DNA of 38,186 nt from Promethearchaeota archaeon (GTDB lineage Archaea > Asgardarchaeota > Lokiarchaeia > Sigyniarchaeales > SOKP01). Below, piece after piece: positions 1-6,922 of this stretch (positions are counted from its first letter, which is position 1; every line of letters begins with the position of its first letter). A program made the position numbers and the translations under genes. The notes beneath the pieces were generated by a model, which worked only from the letters and a program-made list of their open reading frames with translations, ran no database searches and was not told the DNA's origin. Where the stretch lies: the NCBI GenBank assembly GCA_016839915.1, contig JAEOTH010000204.1:1-38186 (forward strand). The letters are read 5' to 3'.

Positions 1-155
1 GAATCAACAAGCATTTTTGACATCCCTTTTGGGCCAAGAGTTGATCGGACAGTTTCCGCAATTGCGACCATTGCTGTGATATTCTGTTTTCGGGCTTCTC
101 TTTCACGAACTTCCTCAGTTCCTTCCTTTAAAATAATTATTGGAACTTGTGACAT
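1..155 (-). CDS. Thermosome / group II chaperonin subunit, N-terminal part (cut by window edge)
   Basis: The minus strand from the ATG at 153-155 encodes about 52 residues that run off the left edge. They match the start of archaeal group II chaperonins: a short lead followed by [10 protein letters not shown], then [22 protein letters not shown]-type residues, which is the conserved first helix and the nucleotide-binding LGPKGM turn. The family forms a double-ring ATP-dependent folding machine in the cytoplasm. Only about a tenth of the expected 540 or so residues is visible, so subunit type (alpha, beta, gamma) cannot be decided. A TATA-like box lies a few tens of bases upstream and would give an almost leaderless transcript. 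Confidence 0.93.
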   Translation of the reverse strand, partial: MSQVPIIILKEGTEEVREREARKQNITAMVAIAETVRSTLGPKGMSKMLVD

Positions 156-180
156 ATTTTTTTTCACTTTTAAAAATAGT

Positions 181-189
181 ATTTATAAA
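181..189 (-). promoter_or_regulatory. Probable TATA box of the chaperonin gene
   Basis: On the minus strand these bases read TTTATAAAT-like. The centre is about 30 bases before the ATG at 155, which predicts a transcription start only a few bases before the start codon, typical of archaeal short-leader mRNAs. Inferred from spacing and composition in an AT-rich background. Confidence 0.4.
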
Positions 190-253
190 GATCTCTAAGT
201 CATAAAATTAAAAAAAGTTTTCTAAAAAAACTATAATGGTTGACGAAGATGGT

Positions 254-712
254 CTATAATGCAACATAAGAACTGTTTTTGTATTCCTTAAGAATCATAT
301 TTGAATTAGTTCGTGTAATATATTCTTTTTGATTTAGATCTCGAATGAATTTATGAACATCTTCACTCTCTTTAAAGCGGCAGATTAATGCGGCGGATTG
401 TTCTCCAGTTGTATGAAAGATTGAACATACTTCAGGAATTTTTGTAAGATCATTCAAAATTTTTTCAGTAAATTTGCCATCGCAGTTGATTCTTATTAGG
501 AATGTCAATTTATAACCTAATTTTTCATTATTAAGTTTGAGGGTGTATCCCTCAATTACTCCATACTTTTTTAATTTTGAAATTCGATTATGAATAGTTC
601 CTATTGAGATGCCTAATTCATCCTGGATCTCTCTGTAGCTCTCTCTCGCATTTGATTGTAAAATTCTGAGTATGTCTCGATCGATTTCATCGAGAGCTTT
701 TTCTTTCTTCAT
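254..712 (-). CDS. Lrp/AsnC family transcriptional regulator
   Basis: This 152-residue protein has the two-part build of the Lrp/AsnC family. Residues 6-60 form the winged helix-turn-helix (LDEIDRDILRILQSNAR, then the recognition helix ISIGTIHNRISKLKKYGVIEGY). The rest is a RAM/ACT-like effector and oligomerisation domain. Length is normal for the family. Such proteins bind DNA as dimers or octamers and respond to amino acids or related metabolites; the effector cannot be read here. The ATG at 710-712 is the natural start because the HTH begins directly after it. A perfect inverted repeat sits over the predicted transcription start upstream, which suggests autoregulation. The chaperonin gene lies downstream on the same strand but has its own TATA box. 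Confidence 0.9.
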   Translation of the reverse strand: MKKEKALDEIDRDILRILQSNARESYREIQDELGISIGTIHNRISKLKKYGVIEGYTLKLNNEKLGYKLTFLIRINCDGKFTEKILNDLTKIPEVCSIFHTTGEQSAALICRFKESEDVHKFIRDLNQKEYITRTNSNMILKEYKNSSYVAL

Positions 713-752
713 TAAAAATAAACCTAAATATGAGTATGAAGTTTTAGATCGA

Positions 753-786
753 TCAATATATTTTATTGAACGAACTATATAAAATT
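753..786 (-). promoter_or_regulatory. Promoter of the Lrp/AsnC gene with overlapping inverted repeat
   Basis: TCAATA and TATTGA form a perfect 6-bp inverted repeat with a 5-base spacer at 753-769. On the minus strand a TATA-like stretch (TTTATATAG-like) lies at about 776-786, placing the expected transcription start near 755, inside the repeat. Such placement is classic for an archaeal repressor blocking polymerase recruitment. The most likely binder is the adjacent Lrp/AsnC protein. The repeat is seen; its role is inferred. Confidence 0.45.
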
Positions 787-867
787 TTTTGAAAAATCTT
801 AGAAAAATTGAAAATTTTTTAACATCAGTTTCTATAGCTTCTTATAGACTTAAAATTTATTATTCTG

Positions 868-877
868 TATATATTTT
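868..877 (+). promoter_or_regulatory. Probable TATA box of trpS
   Basis: A TATATATTT-like stretch centred about 40 bases before the ATG at 913 predicts transcription starting near 898 and a short leader of about 15 bases. Inferred from spacing only. Confidence 0.35.
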
Positions 878-912
878 TAATATCAATAAATATGAAAAGA
901 GTGAAGTAAGGC

Positions 913-2007
913 ATGGTTGATGATTTTAAAATAGACCCTTGGGGGGTTTCTGCTATAGATGATTATGATAGATTAATTAGGGAATTCGGGATTGAGGAAA
1001 TAACAGAATCTCTTAGACAAAAGATGATTAAGAACCGATTTATCAGAAGAAAAATCATCTTCGGTCACCGTGATTTAGGTCTTATTTACAAAGCTATGGA
1101 ACAAGGTCAACCATGGGCCGTCATGTCAGGAATTAAACCTTCAGGACCATTTCACTTAGGAACATCAACTACCGCTCTAGAGATCGTGGAATTCCAGCGA
1201 ATGGGTGGTAAAGTATATTATGGAATTGCAGATATAGAGTCATGGGAGGACAACGGTATACCATGGGAGGAAGCAGAAGAAACTGCTGTAGATAATATTG
1301 CTGACATATTAGCATTCGGATTAGATCCATCTCCAGAAAAAGCATATATTTGGAGACAATCAAAAGAGCCAAAAGTTAAAGATGTTTGTTTTAAGGTGAG
1401 TAGATTAGTAACACAAAACATGCTAAACGCAATATATGGTGAACGTACATTCGGACTCTATATTGCATCACTAATACAAGTAGGAGATATCGTGCTCCCA
1501 CAAGTGGTAGAAGGTCCTCAACCAACTATAGTGCCTGTAGGAATTGATCAAGATCCTCATATTCGGCTTACTAGAGATTTAACCAGAAGAAATTATAAGA
1601 AATTTTTCTTGCCAGGTGCAACATATCATTATTTATTAGCAGGAATAGATGGCTCAGAAAAAATGGCTAAGAGAAACCCTAATAGCTATTTCACATTCAA
1701 TGAACCTCTTGATGCGGTTGAGAAGAAAGTTAAAGGAGCACTAACTGGTGGCAGAAAAAACTTAAAAGAGCAAAAGGAATTAGGTGGTGATCCTCAAAAA
1801 TGCATGGTTTATAAAATGCTAATGTACCATTTTGAGGAAAATGATGAAACATTGAAGAAAGATTTTGAAATGTGCGTCAAAGGTGAATTAATGTGTGGGG
1901 ATCATAAACGAGAATGCGTTGAGAAAGCACTAAAATTTATAAAAAATCACAGAAAGAAAAAGGAAAAACTTATTGACAAGGCTCGAAATCTTCTCAAAAT
2001 AGATTAA
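913..2007 (+). CDS. trpS: Tryptophanyl-tRNA synthetase (archaeal/eukaryotic type)
   Basis: A class I synthetase of 364 residues that charges tRNA-Trp with tryptophan using ATP. The N-terminus has the FKIDPWGV segment typical of archaeal and eukaryotic TrpRS. The HIGH-like signature is SGIKPSGPFHLG at 72-83 and the KMSKS-like loop is EKMAKR at about 249-254. The block PVGIDQDPHIRLTRDL near 208-223 and the C-terminal LTGGRKNLKEQKELGGDPQKC block are diagnostic of TrpRS and separate it from the related TyrRS. Length matches single-domain archaeal enzymes. The ATG at 913 fits the conserved N-terminus. It stands alone, convergent with the Rag-type GTPase gene. Confidence 0.95.
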   Translation: MVDDFKIDPWGVSAIDDYDRLIREFGIEEITESLRQKMIKNRFIRRKIIFGHRDLGLIYKAMEQGQPWAVMSGIKPSGPFHLGTSTTALEIVEFQRMGGKVYYGIADIESWEDNGIPWEEAEETAVDNIADILAFGLDPSPEKAYIWRQSKEPKVKDVCFKVSRLVTQNMLNAIYGERTFGLYIASLIQVGDIVLPQVVEGPQPTIVPVGIDQDPHIRLTRDLTRRNYKKFFLPGATYHYLLAGIDGSEKMAKRNPNSYFTFNEPLDAVEKKVKGALTGGRKNLKEQKELGGDPQKCMVYKMLMYHFEENDETLKKDFEMCVKGELMCGDHKRECVEKALKFIKNHRKKKEKLIDKARNLLKID

Positions 2008-2033
2008 AAATATTCTTTTGCCTTTAATTTAGT

Positions 2034-2957
2034 TTAGATCAATTGTTCTAAAATTTTAACTAAATCATCAAGAAAATCAGGGAATCTTTCAAAGAATTGT
2101 TCTTTTTGTTCCTCTTTAAGTACTGCTGATACGAAAAACAACTCATCCTTTATTTTCTTTCTTAGTAAATAGGAAAAGAGGATCCCTTCAGTTGTGGTAA
2201 AGTCAAAATTCCCCTCAATTTTTTCTTCTTCCATCCTTTTAAGTAGAAAAAGATGTTCCTTCATTGATTCTAGCAATGACACGTAAACGTCAGGGTCAAT
2301 ATCGTTGTAATATTCAGAAATAATTATCCCATTACGATCAAATATAATTAGTGCTTGGCTGTTAAAAATTTCTAAATAGTATTCCAAAAGTTCTGAAAGC
2401 TCGAAAAATTTCTTATCAAACACGGAAAGCCCGTATGAAACTAATTGAACTATTGAAATTATGTCATATATTGATGATTGCTGAAACAAAATATTAAAAT
2501 CTGGATAATCACTTAATATTTTTTCTCTAAGTTTATCAATATTAGCTAGGATTTTTTCATCAGCCTTCAACTCAGGATCATATTTATGAAATGTTATTAT
2601 TATTGGAACATTCATTTCACTCTCTGAGAAAAAGGTTAAAATCGAGTTTAAATATTCAAGTGAGTTATCGAAGCGATTTGGATCTTGAATATCAATTACA
2701 TAGATAAGTAAATCAGTAGCATCAAAATAAACATCCTGATAGTTAATATAAATATCTCTATATTGCTCTTGGCCACCCATATCCCAGAAAACTGTGTTAT
2801 TTCTCAAAAAATTCATCTTATGATATTCGACTCTAATAGTGGGTTTAAGTTGGACAATATCTTTCTCAAAGTCATATTTTTTATCTAATGCTGTTAAGAT
2901 TGATGTCTTACCTGCTTCATCCAAGCCAGATATAATAATTTTTAGAAAGCTCTCCAT
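2034..2957 (-). CDS. Rag/Gtr-type small GTPase with C-terminal roadblock-like domain
   Basis: A 307-residue protein with a Ras-superfamily G domain (about 1-180) and a C-terminal alpha/beta domain (about 188-307). Visible motifs: P-loop GLDEAGKTS (11-19), switch I threonine in KPT (about 40), switch II WDMGGQEQYR (58-67), and G4 HKYD at 124-127 instead of NKxD. The HKxD form, the GGQ switch II and the SSIYD segment (about 161-165) in place of SAK are hallmarks of eukaryotic Rag/Gtr GTPases. The tail reads like the Rag roadblock domain: helix, then QALIIFDRNGIIISEYY. Eukaryotic Rags form heterodimers that recruit TORC1 to lysosomes in response to amino acids; what the archaeal protein does is unknown. 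A TATA-like box lies near 3005-3014. The roadblock reading is from pattern, not structure. Confidence 0.85.
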   Translation of the reverse strand: MESFLKIIISGLDEAGKTSILTALDKKYDFEKDIVQLKPTIRVEYHKMNFLRNNTVFWDMGGQEQYRDIYINYQDVYFDATDLLIYVIDIQDPNRFDNSLEYLNSILTFFSESEMNVPIIITFHKYDPELKADEKILANIDKLREKILSDYPDFNILFQQSSIYDIISIVQLVSYGLSVFDKKFFELSELLEYYLEIFNSQALIIFDRNGIIISEYYNDIDPDVYVSLLESMKEHLFLLKRMEEEKIEGNFDFTTTEGILFSYLLRKKIKDELFFVSAVLKEEQKEQFFERFPDFLDDLVKILEQLI

Positions 2958-3256
2958 CTATTTTCAACTTTTAATTATTAATGAATTTAATAAAATAATA
3001 GACTCATATAAATTTAAACTTCTGTGAAAGTAAAAGAGAGTTTTTAAATTTTAAGTTTATAGCTATAGGGCGTATTGATTGTTATAATATCAAGATCTCA
3101 TCTATATATTATTCCTATGTTTTTAATTTCAATTTTTTGAGAGGATTTACAATAAACGCAGTGATTATAGAGTAATTTAGATGACATTTATATGATATTT
3201 ATATTTTTTAAAGCAGATGAACTGATTTTACTCAATGATTTAATTCATAAAAGAGG
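2958..3256. other. Divergent intergenic region (299 bases)
   Basis: Very AT-rich, with no tRNA or other RNA gene that I can recognise. It holds a probable minus-strand TATA box for the Rag-type GTPase (about 3005-3014) and TATA-like stretches near 3185-3206 that could serve the small gene at 3257. An AAGAGG purine stretch sits directly against the ATG at 3257. Confidence 0.4.
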
Positions 3257-3496
3257 ATGATGTATTTGATAGAATTAGATAATAAATTTTTGAAAAATTT
3301 AGAGTATCAGATCAGTTTAAAAGAAAACACATATAAAACGCTTAAAAAAATACCTGTGTTTACGGAACAAGTTAAGCAATTTGATAGTTCAGTCTCAGAA
3401 CTCACAAATAAATTTGAAAGAATTAGGCTTCGAGACAAATATCAGATAATTATAACAGAACTAGATAATCTAATAAAAAACGCTAAACCAAAATAA
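3257..3496 (+). CDS. Small helical protein of unknown function (79 aa)
   Basis: I do not recognise this protein. It is 79 residues long, charged, without cysteines or membrane segments, and looks mostly alpha-helical with heptad-like hydrophobic spacing across two segments (about 8-40 and 45-77). Two ATG codons lie in tandem (3257 and 3260). The AAGAGG stretch directly before them is too close for the first but slightly better for the second, so the start is uncertain. A run of nine T residues follows the stop, as expected for an archaeal terminator. Its position between a Rag-type GTPase and a pseudo-GTPase operon makes a link possible, but nothing in the sequence shows one. Confidence 0.6.
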   Translation: MMYLIELDNKFLKNLEYQISLKENTYKTLKKIPVFTEQVKQFDSSVSELTNKFERIRLRDKYQIIITELDNLIKNAKPK

Positions 3497-3507
3497 ATAT
3501 TACTTTA

Positions 3508-3516
3508 TTTTTTTTT
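3508..3516 (+). terminator. T-tract terminator after the 79-aa gene
   Basis: Nine consecutive T residues begin 11 bases after the stop of the small gene. Archaeal termination commonly uses such oligo-T tracts without a hairpin. Confidence 0.45.
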
Positions 3517-3531
3517 AATAATCTGAAATTC

Positions 3532-3954
3532 TTAATCACCGACAATCATACAGTAGATTTTTCTTGATCTCGCTTTTTCATCACATTCGATGAAAATTAT
3601 TTGCTGCCAAGTACCTAAAATTAACTTTTGATTTTTAAATGGGAAAGATTGAGAGGTTTTGATTAGGAAACTTCTTAAATGTCCAGCTCCGTTATAATCA
3701 TGCCACGTCTTATGATGTGCATAATCTTCTTTATATGGAATTAATTTTTCCAATAGCTCTTTAATATCATGTTTCACGAGCCCTGGTTCATATTCTACGG
3801 TTGAAATTGCACCTGTCGATCCGGCAACATGAACGTTCACAATTCCGTTGTTGACATTACTATTGTTAATACACTTTTGAACTTGTTGTGTAATATCAAT
3901 GATGTCACAATAAGCTTTAGTTCTTAACTCAAAAGTTTTTAATATTGCCGTCAT
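3532..3954 (-). CDS. YjbQ / UPF0047 family protein
   Basis: A 140-residue protein that fits the YjbQ (UPF0047) family at full length. Visible family features are VHVAGSTGAISTVEYEPG in the first half, the histidine-rich YAHHKTWHDYNGAGHLRS segment in the middle, and LGTWQQIIFIECD near the end, where LGTWQ is strongly conserved. Family members are small trimeric proteins; a weak thiamin phosphate synthase activity has been reported for some bacterial ones, but the true role is not settled. The ATG lies 3 bases after the TGA of the upstream pseudo-GTPase gene, so the two are almost certainly cotranscribed and perhaps translationally coupled. Confidence 0.9.
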   Translation of the reverse strand: MTAILKTFELRTKAYCDIIDITQQVQKCINNSNVNNGIVNVHVAGSTGAISTVEYEPGLVKHDIKELLEKLIPYKEDYAHHKTWHDYNGAGHLRSFLIKTSQSFPFKNQKLILGTWQQIIFIECDEKARSRKIYCMIVGD

Positions 3955-3957
3955 TTT

Positions 3958-5001
3958 TCATTTTATACCTTTTTCACATATATTAATGTTGAATATTTGT
4001 TTTAAGACAGATCGTGGCAAGTTATTTTCATTTCCTTCTATTAAAGCAAGGATTTTACTTAAGATAAGAATCTCATTTTGTTCAAAGCCTTGAATATTTG
4101 TCCACCCTATTGACTTTTCTGCTTCAATACAAATGAAGAATGGTGCTCTTTTATATTTCAAGCATGTTATATCCTTACATTTCTCACATACTTTAGGGTA
4201 ATAATAAACGTTACCATTTTTAAGATAAATTGAAAAAATACCGAGTTTTTTATTTATAAACTTAAGCCAATTATCAGATTCAAGGTAACAATTCAGATTT
4301 AATTTCAAAATATACTTAACCAATTGTTCTGTGTTTATAGTTTTACTGATATTTACATTACGAGTTTCAGGTTCATAATAGTCATGACATTCATCAGTTA
4401 TGTCTGAACGAACGAAAAGTAGATCTAAAGGAATAAAGTTAATGAAATAAGAATTTTCTAACTCTTTAGATTTATTTCTTTTTAAAGAAATTGAACAAAT
4501 TTGATTTAAAATTTCTGAGCTTTCAAATATCTCAGCAATTTGGATGTTGTTTGCTTTTATTATTGACTCAAACTCATCAATCTTGAAATATTTATGAACA
4601 ATCTCATCTATAGTATATTCCTCGAGGATTATACAAAATACAATGGTTATCGATGAAATTCTATCTTGGATTTCATTAAAATATTGTAGAAATTGATCCA
4701 CCTTTGTTTCCGATATAAAGATAATTATAGCTTCAGCACCATTATAAAAAATAGTACGTAAATAAGCTCTTGGTTGCCTACAATCAATATTCCATAAAAG
4801 AAATTCAAATTTTTCATTCTCTTTAAATAAATAATCAATCTTACTTATGTTTACTCCAATATTACGCTTATTTTCGATTGAGAGGCTATTTGAACTTAAT
4901 TCTATTTGAAATTCATCCTTATAATTTTCTTGGCCACCAAGGACACAGATTTTCTTTTTTAAAACGTATTTTTCCTGAAGAGGAGATTCTAAAAAGCTCA
5001 T
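3958..5001 (-). CDS. Degenerate small-GTPase-like protein with cysteine-containing C-terminal domain
   Basis: 347 residues. The first 170 or so keep the outline of a Rab-like G domain but lack the catalytic motifs. KKICVLGGQENYKDEF sits where the P-loop should be, without GK[ST]. RNIGVNISKID mirrors switch I. LLWNIDCRQPRAYLR followed by the strand AEAIIIFIS mirrors the WDTAGQERFR switch II and next strand. No NKxD is visible. It should therefore not bind GTP normally, if the fold reading is right. Residues 190-347 are an unrecognised domain with a CEKC-x4-C cluster near 270 that may bind metal. A purine-rich GGAAGG stretch precedes the ATG by about five bases. It is the first gene of a pair with YjbQ. 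The fold assignment is inference from spacing of motifs. Confidence 0.65.
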   Translation of the reverse strand: MSFLESPLQEKYVLKKKICVLGGQENYKDEFQIELSSNSLSIENKRNIGVNISKIDYLFKENEKFEFLLWNIDCRQPRAYLRTIFYNGAEAIIIFISETKVDQFLQYFNEIQDRISSITIVFCIILEEYTIDEIVHKYFKIDEFESIIKANNIQIAEIFESSEILNQICSISLKRNKSKELENSYFINFIPLDLLFVRSDITDECHDYYEPETRNVNISKTINTEQLVKYILKLNLNCYLESDNWLKFINKKLGIFSIYLKNGNVYYYPKVCEKCKDITCLKYKRAPFFICIEAEKSIGWTNIQGFEQNEILILSKILALIEGNENNLPRSVLKQIFNINICEKGIK

Positions 5002-5119
5002 CTTGCCTTCCTTTAATTTTTAAAGAATATAGGCTAACTCTATTAAATAATAAAATTATTTATGAATTTATTATTTATTCTTTTTAATAGAGAATAGTTT
5101 TATAATTTTTGATTTAACA

Positions 5120-5545
5120 ATGAGTTCTAAAAGGCTTGAAAATTTCTTGAACAAAATCCACAATAAAAAAAATAAGATTCCAGAATATGCTACAATAATT
5201 ATTCGCCCTGGAAAGAAACTTCTTGATTTCAAAATTAAAAAGGAGGAAGCTAATATCTTAAAAGTGATTGCCCATGATCAAAAATCATCTGGATGGTTTC
5301 TACACTCTGTCCATATCCCTTTAAAAAATTTAGGTTTATCTTATGAATCCAAAGATAAAGAAATATTAGATTATTTATCTCAACCAAATAGAATTACAAG
5401 TAGTAAACCTACAAAACAGTATATTGAAGATTTATTAAGGAAGTACGTTGACATATTACCAGAAAAAAAGAAACATTTCTTTAAAACTGAACGGTTTAAA
5501 AAAAAGAAAGAGTTCAAAACTGGTGCTCAATTGAAAGGATTTTAA
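5120..5545 (+). CDS. Basic protein of unknown function (141 aa)
   Basis: I do not recognise this gene. The protein is strongly basic, especially at both ends (RLENFLNKIHNKKNK and a lysine-rich tail from about 115). It has no cysteines, signal peptide or membrane segment. The middle (about 20-60) looks like alternating strands and helices, with YATIIIRPGKKLLDF and SGWFLHSVHIPLKNLG. The charge would suit nucleic-acid binding, but that is a guess. Its TAA stop abuts the stop of the tRNA-binding gene on the other strand with no base between, so the two genes are exactly back to back. Confidence 0.6.
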   Translation: MSSKRLENFLNKIHNKKNKIPEYATIIIRPGKKLLDFKIKKEEANILKVIAHDQKSSGWFLHSVHIPLKNLGLSYESKDKEILDYLSQPNRITSSKPTKQYIEDLLRKYVDILPEKKKHFFKTERFKKKKEFKTGAQLKGF

Positions 5546-5888
5546 CTATTTTATTTTAGTGCCTGGAGGAATTGGTTTTCTCTCATCAACTTTTAATAAA
5601 AAAGGCTCATTGCTGAGATCCGCGGCAAGAAGCATACCTTGACTTTCAATACCCATAATTTTCCGTGGTTTTAAATTTGTTAAGACAATAATCTTCTCAT
5701 CAATCAATTCTTCAGGAGTGTAATTATGAACAATTCCAGTAATAATTTGTTTTAGGTTTTTCTCCCCACAATCAACCATTAATTTATAGAGATTTTTTGA
5801 TTTAGGTATTCTTTCACAGGTTTTTACTAATCCAACTCGTATATCTAGTTTTGAAAAATCGGCATAATCAACTTTTATGATAACTCAT
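5546..5888 (-). CDS. tRNA-binding OB-fold protein (MetRS-beta/CsaA/Arc1p-like), apparent frameshift at its start
   Basis: The longest ATG-initiated frame begins at 5779, but the same frame continues upstream without a stop to the TGA at 5885-5887 and encodes VDYADFSKLDIRVGLVKTCE, the essential first strands of the family (compare DFxKLDxRVG). The domain then runs through NLKPRKIMGIESQGMLLAA, the signature of PF01588-type tRNA-binding domains. There is no ordinary in-frame start for the full domain. An ATG at 5886-5888 overlaps the TrmI stop as ATGA, one frame off; removing one A from the run of four at 5873-5876 would join it to give MSYHKVDYADF. Alternatives are initiation at ATC/ATA codons (5876-5881), a programmed frameshift, or an inactive short form from 5779. 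The family binds tRNA alone or with methionyl-tRNA synthetase. Confidence 0.8.
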
Positions 5889-6751
5889 CCCCTTAATGGC
5901 ATACCATTCGTAGGTATTGTTTCTGGTGCTTTAGGTTTTTGTTCTCTATATGGATTTTTTATATCTTTGACTTTGCGCCCAAATGTTAAATACCCCGTAT
6001 GGCCAATCATTCTCACTTCTGGTCTTGTGGCATTTTTCTTTACTTGTAATCTCCTTTTTATTAATTCATAGGTATTTACCTCAATAAAATTGTGAATTCT
6101 CAGCGCAAATACTGTTTTTTTAACCTGTTCAATTGTAGGAGAAAAAGATGTAAGAGTACCACTGTATTTTAAATAATTTTTAACTTTCTCAATTGCATCC
6201 CAAGGAGTGGCCATATCTAGAACAACAATATCTACATTCTTTTGCTGAAGATCATCATTTAAAATATCTCCATACTGAATCGTGACATAATCTTCTAATT
6301 TAGCTTTTTTTACGTTTAATTCTGCTCTTTTAAGAGATTTTTCGCTAATATCATATGAATATATATGTCCATTTGGACGGACTATATTACCTAATATGCA
6401 TGTTAGAGATCCAGAACCACAACCTGCTTCAATAACCGTACTTCCCGGCCCAATTCCTGAATATACTAAAATCAGTCCAGTATCTTCAGGATATATTATT
6501 TGAGTTTTTCGAGACATGTGAAGAACATAATCAGATGGTAATGGTTTTAATACATAAAATTTATAACCTTGAGTTTCAATAGGTTTCGAAAATACAACTG
6601 ACCCAAAATATTTTCCAATAATATCGTTAAACTCAACTATGCCTCTATGTGTATGAAAAGTGCCCCCAGATTTCACTTGAACTAACCATCTTCTTTTTTC
6701 ATCAAGAATCAAAAAGATTAGATCATTTTCTTTAATTATTTCAGAGCTCAT
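5885..6751 (-). CDS. trmI: tRNA (adenine-N1)-methyltransferase TrmI
   Basis: 288 residues. An N-terminal beta domain (about 1-75) is followed by a Rossmann SAM-binding domain. Motif I is EAGCGSGS (108-115), the acidic end of strand 2 is YSYDIS, and VVLDMATPW (177-184) is the catalytic/substrate motif typical of TrmI. The C-terminal RRLQVKKNATRPEVRMIGHTG block is also family-specific. Archaeal TrmI methylates A57 and A58 in the T-loop of tRNAs. A 25-residue proline- and lysine-containing tail extends beyond the usual end. The TGA overlaps the presumed ATG of the tRNA-binding gene downstream, so the pair forms a natural tRNA-processing operon. Confidence 0.93.
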   Translation of the reverse strand: MSSEIIKENDLIFLILDEKRRWLVQVKSGGTFHTHRGIVEFNDIIGKYFGSVVFSKPIETQGYKFYVLKPLPSDYVLHMSRKTQIIYPEDTGLILVYSGIGPGSTVIEAGCGSGSLTCILGNIVRPNGHIYSYDISEKSLKRAELNVKKAKLEDYVTIQYGDILNDDLQQKNVDIVVLDMATPWDAIEKVKNYLKYSGTLTSFSPTIEQVKKTVFALRIHNFIEVNTYELIKRRLQVKKNATRPEVRMIGHTGYLTFGRKVKDIKNPYREQKPKAPETIPTNGMPLRG

Positions 6752-6922
6752 TTACGATTTTATCTTTTTTTATTTCAAAAGTATCTAAATCTTTATTTCT
6801 TAATAAGAAAGCTTTCTTTTATTTTTAATTCATTTACAAAAAATATATATAAAAACTTTAACTCTCAAATATATTGGACTTATAAAAAATCTATAGATAA
6901 TTACTCTTTAATGAATTAGTTT

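Noticed and set aside
5885-5887. In-frame TGA between TrmI and the tRNA-binding domain as a selenocysteine or readthrough codon
   Set aside because: It lies at the boundary of two complete domains, no cysteine is expected there, I see no SECIS-like hairpin, and the overlapping ATGA explains it as an ordinary stop/start.
5877-6071. Plus-strand open frame of 64 codons with hydrophobic residues
   Set aside because: It is entirely antisense to the well-supported trmI gene and matches nothing recognisable.
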